7,057 bases of DNA from JBGPBY01 sp041481485 (lineage in GTDB: Bacteria > Acidobacteriota > Terriglobia > 20CM-2-55-15): positions 1 through 7,057 of the forward strand of contig JBGPBY010000389.1 of NCBI GenBank assembly GCA_041481485.1, written 5' to 3'. The position numbers and the translations under genes were made by a program. Below are positions 6,621 through 7,057 of the stretch, piece by piece; the stretch's first letter is position 1; each line of letters starts with the position of its first letter. Below the pieces are notes generated by a model that was not told where the DNA came from, did no database searches, and worked only from the letters and a program-made list of their open reading frames with translations.

Positions 6621-6722
6621 GGCTAACAAGCCGCTTCAACCGACGAGCGGCGCTTGCGGGGTATGGCCAATTCGAAAGGTAGTGTTTCGCGCCACTGGCG
6701 GCTGAGCGGCAGGTCGTTAGTC
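6621..6722 (+). repeat. attC-like integron recombination site
   Basis: A 102-bp imperfect inverted repeat with attC architecture. The outer boxes GGCTAAC (6621-6627) and GTTAGTC (6716-6722) pair fully if one G-T wobble is allowed. Inside an unpaired spacer (AA against AGGTC) are GCCGCT (6630-6635) with AGCGGC (6705-6710), perfect, then CAACCG (6637-6642) with CGGCTG (6699-6704), 5 of 6. One extra base, T6636, bulges on the left arm, as extrahelical bases do in attC. A terminal stem GGCGC (6649-6653) with GCGCC (6689-6693) closes a variable loop. The outer boxes deviate by one base each from RYYYAAC and GTTRRRY. Bulge position implies forward cassette orientation with exchange after G6716. No integrase is in the window, so this would be an isolated or array-edge site. 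Confidence 0.68.
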
Positions 6723-6765
6723 CGCAGAAGAAACATTCCTACCACCACAACGCATCGGAGGTCAC

Positions 6766-7057
6766 ATGAAACGAGTCACTGGCATCGGCGGCATCTTCTT
6801 CAAGGCCAAAGACGCTCCATCACTGCAGGCTTGGTACAAACAGCATTTGGGAATCGATGTCCAAGTTTGGGGCGGAGTTGCCTTCGATTGGACCGACGCC
6901 GAAGGCAAGCCGGTTGCAGGCACAACTGCGTGGTTAATCGATCCCCAAGAAAGTGATCACTTTGCTCCGAGTTCTGCTTCCTTCATGGTCAACTACCGAG
7001 TGGAAGACCTCCACGCCTTGGTCAAGGTCTTGAAGGAAGAAGGCTGCAATGTGCTCG
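6766..7057 (+). CDS. VOC-family protein (glyoxalase/bleomycin-resistance fold), partial
   Basis: The first 97 codons of a gene that runs off the right edge. The N-terminus MKRVTGIGGIFFKAKDAPSLQAWYKQHLGI, then WGGVAFDW, then ASFMVNYRVEDLHALVKVLKEEGCNVL, is a typical small single-domain VOC protein: the first beta-alpha-beta-beta-beta module to about residue 60 and the start of the second. Complete relatives are about 125-135 residues. VOC proteins are metal-binding dimers that can act as isomerases, dioxygenases or antibiotic-binding proteins; the actual substrate cannot be told from sequence, and the second-half metal ligand lies beyond the window. GGAGGT stands three bases before the ATG, a very strong ribosome site. 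The start lies 43 bp after the attC-like site, the position of the first gene of an integron cassette, and VOC proteins of this type are frequent cassette cargo. Confidence 0.9.
   Translation, partial: MKRVTGIGGIFFKAKDAPSLQAWYKQHLGIDVQVWGGVAFDWTDAEGKPVAGTTAWLIDPQESDHFAPSSASFMVNYRVEDLHALVKVLKEEGCNVL

Noticed and set aside
1..7057. CRISPR array, tRNA, insertion sequence or phage genes
   Set aside because: No spaced direct repeats, no tRNA cloverleaf that I can see, no transposase or phage motif in any frame.

Overview
The window is bacterial DNA of moderately high GC. Gene content suggests a soil- or sediment-type Gram-negative, most like Acidobacteriota: a GntR/ABC-2 operon with two large paralogous permeases, a DUF6152-type secreted-protein remnant, and an integron-like attC hairpin next to a VOC-family gene. 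No rRNA or marker gene is present, so this taxonomic guess is weak.

Layout. 1-168: leader region, perhaps with the last codons of an upstream gene. 169-1089 (+): membrane-anchored GGDEF diguanylate cyclase. 1145-5559 (-): a tight four-gene operon converging on the cyclase gene. Read in its own direction it is a YtrA-type GntR repressor, an ABC ATPase, then two tandem paralogous ABC-2-type permeases. The joints are a 4-bp ATGA overlap, an 8-bp gap and a 1-bp gap. Upstream of the repressor gene, a perfect 8-bp inverted repeat (5565-5587) lies across the -10 and spacer of a convincing promoter, so the operon is very probably autorepressed. 5599-5798: no gene seen. 5799-6107 (+): unrecognised 102-aa protein. 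6108-6284: a small hairpin and no gene. 6285-6575 (-): N-terminally truncated DUF6152-like gene. 6621-6722: attC-like recombination site. 6766 to the right edge (+): VOC (glyoxalase/bleomycin-resistance fold) protein, cut by the window end.

How the parts work together. The repressor probably senses an envelope or small-molecule stress and derepresses an exporter built from two ATPase copies and a permease heterodimer. Each permease carries about 265 C-terminal residues that I predict lie outside the membrane, each with a pair of cysteines. This is the most distinctive system here. The right-hand end looks like a small accessory region assembled by integron-type cassette exchange: attC followed by a VOC gene with its own strong Shine-Dalgarno sequence, beside a gene remnant facing the other way. 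No integrase gene is visible.
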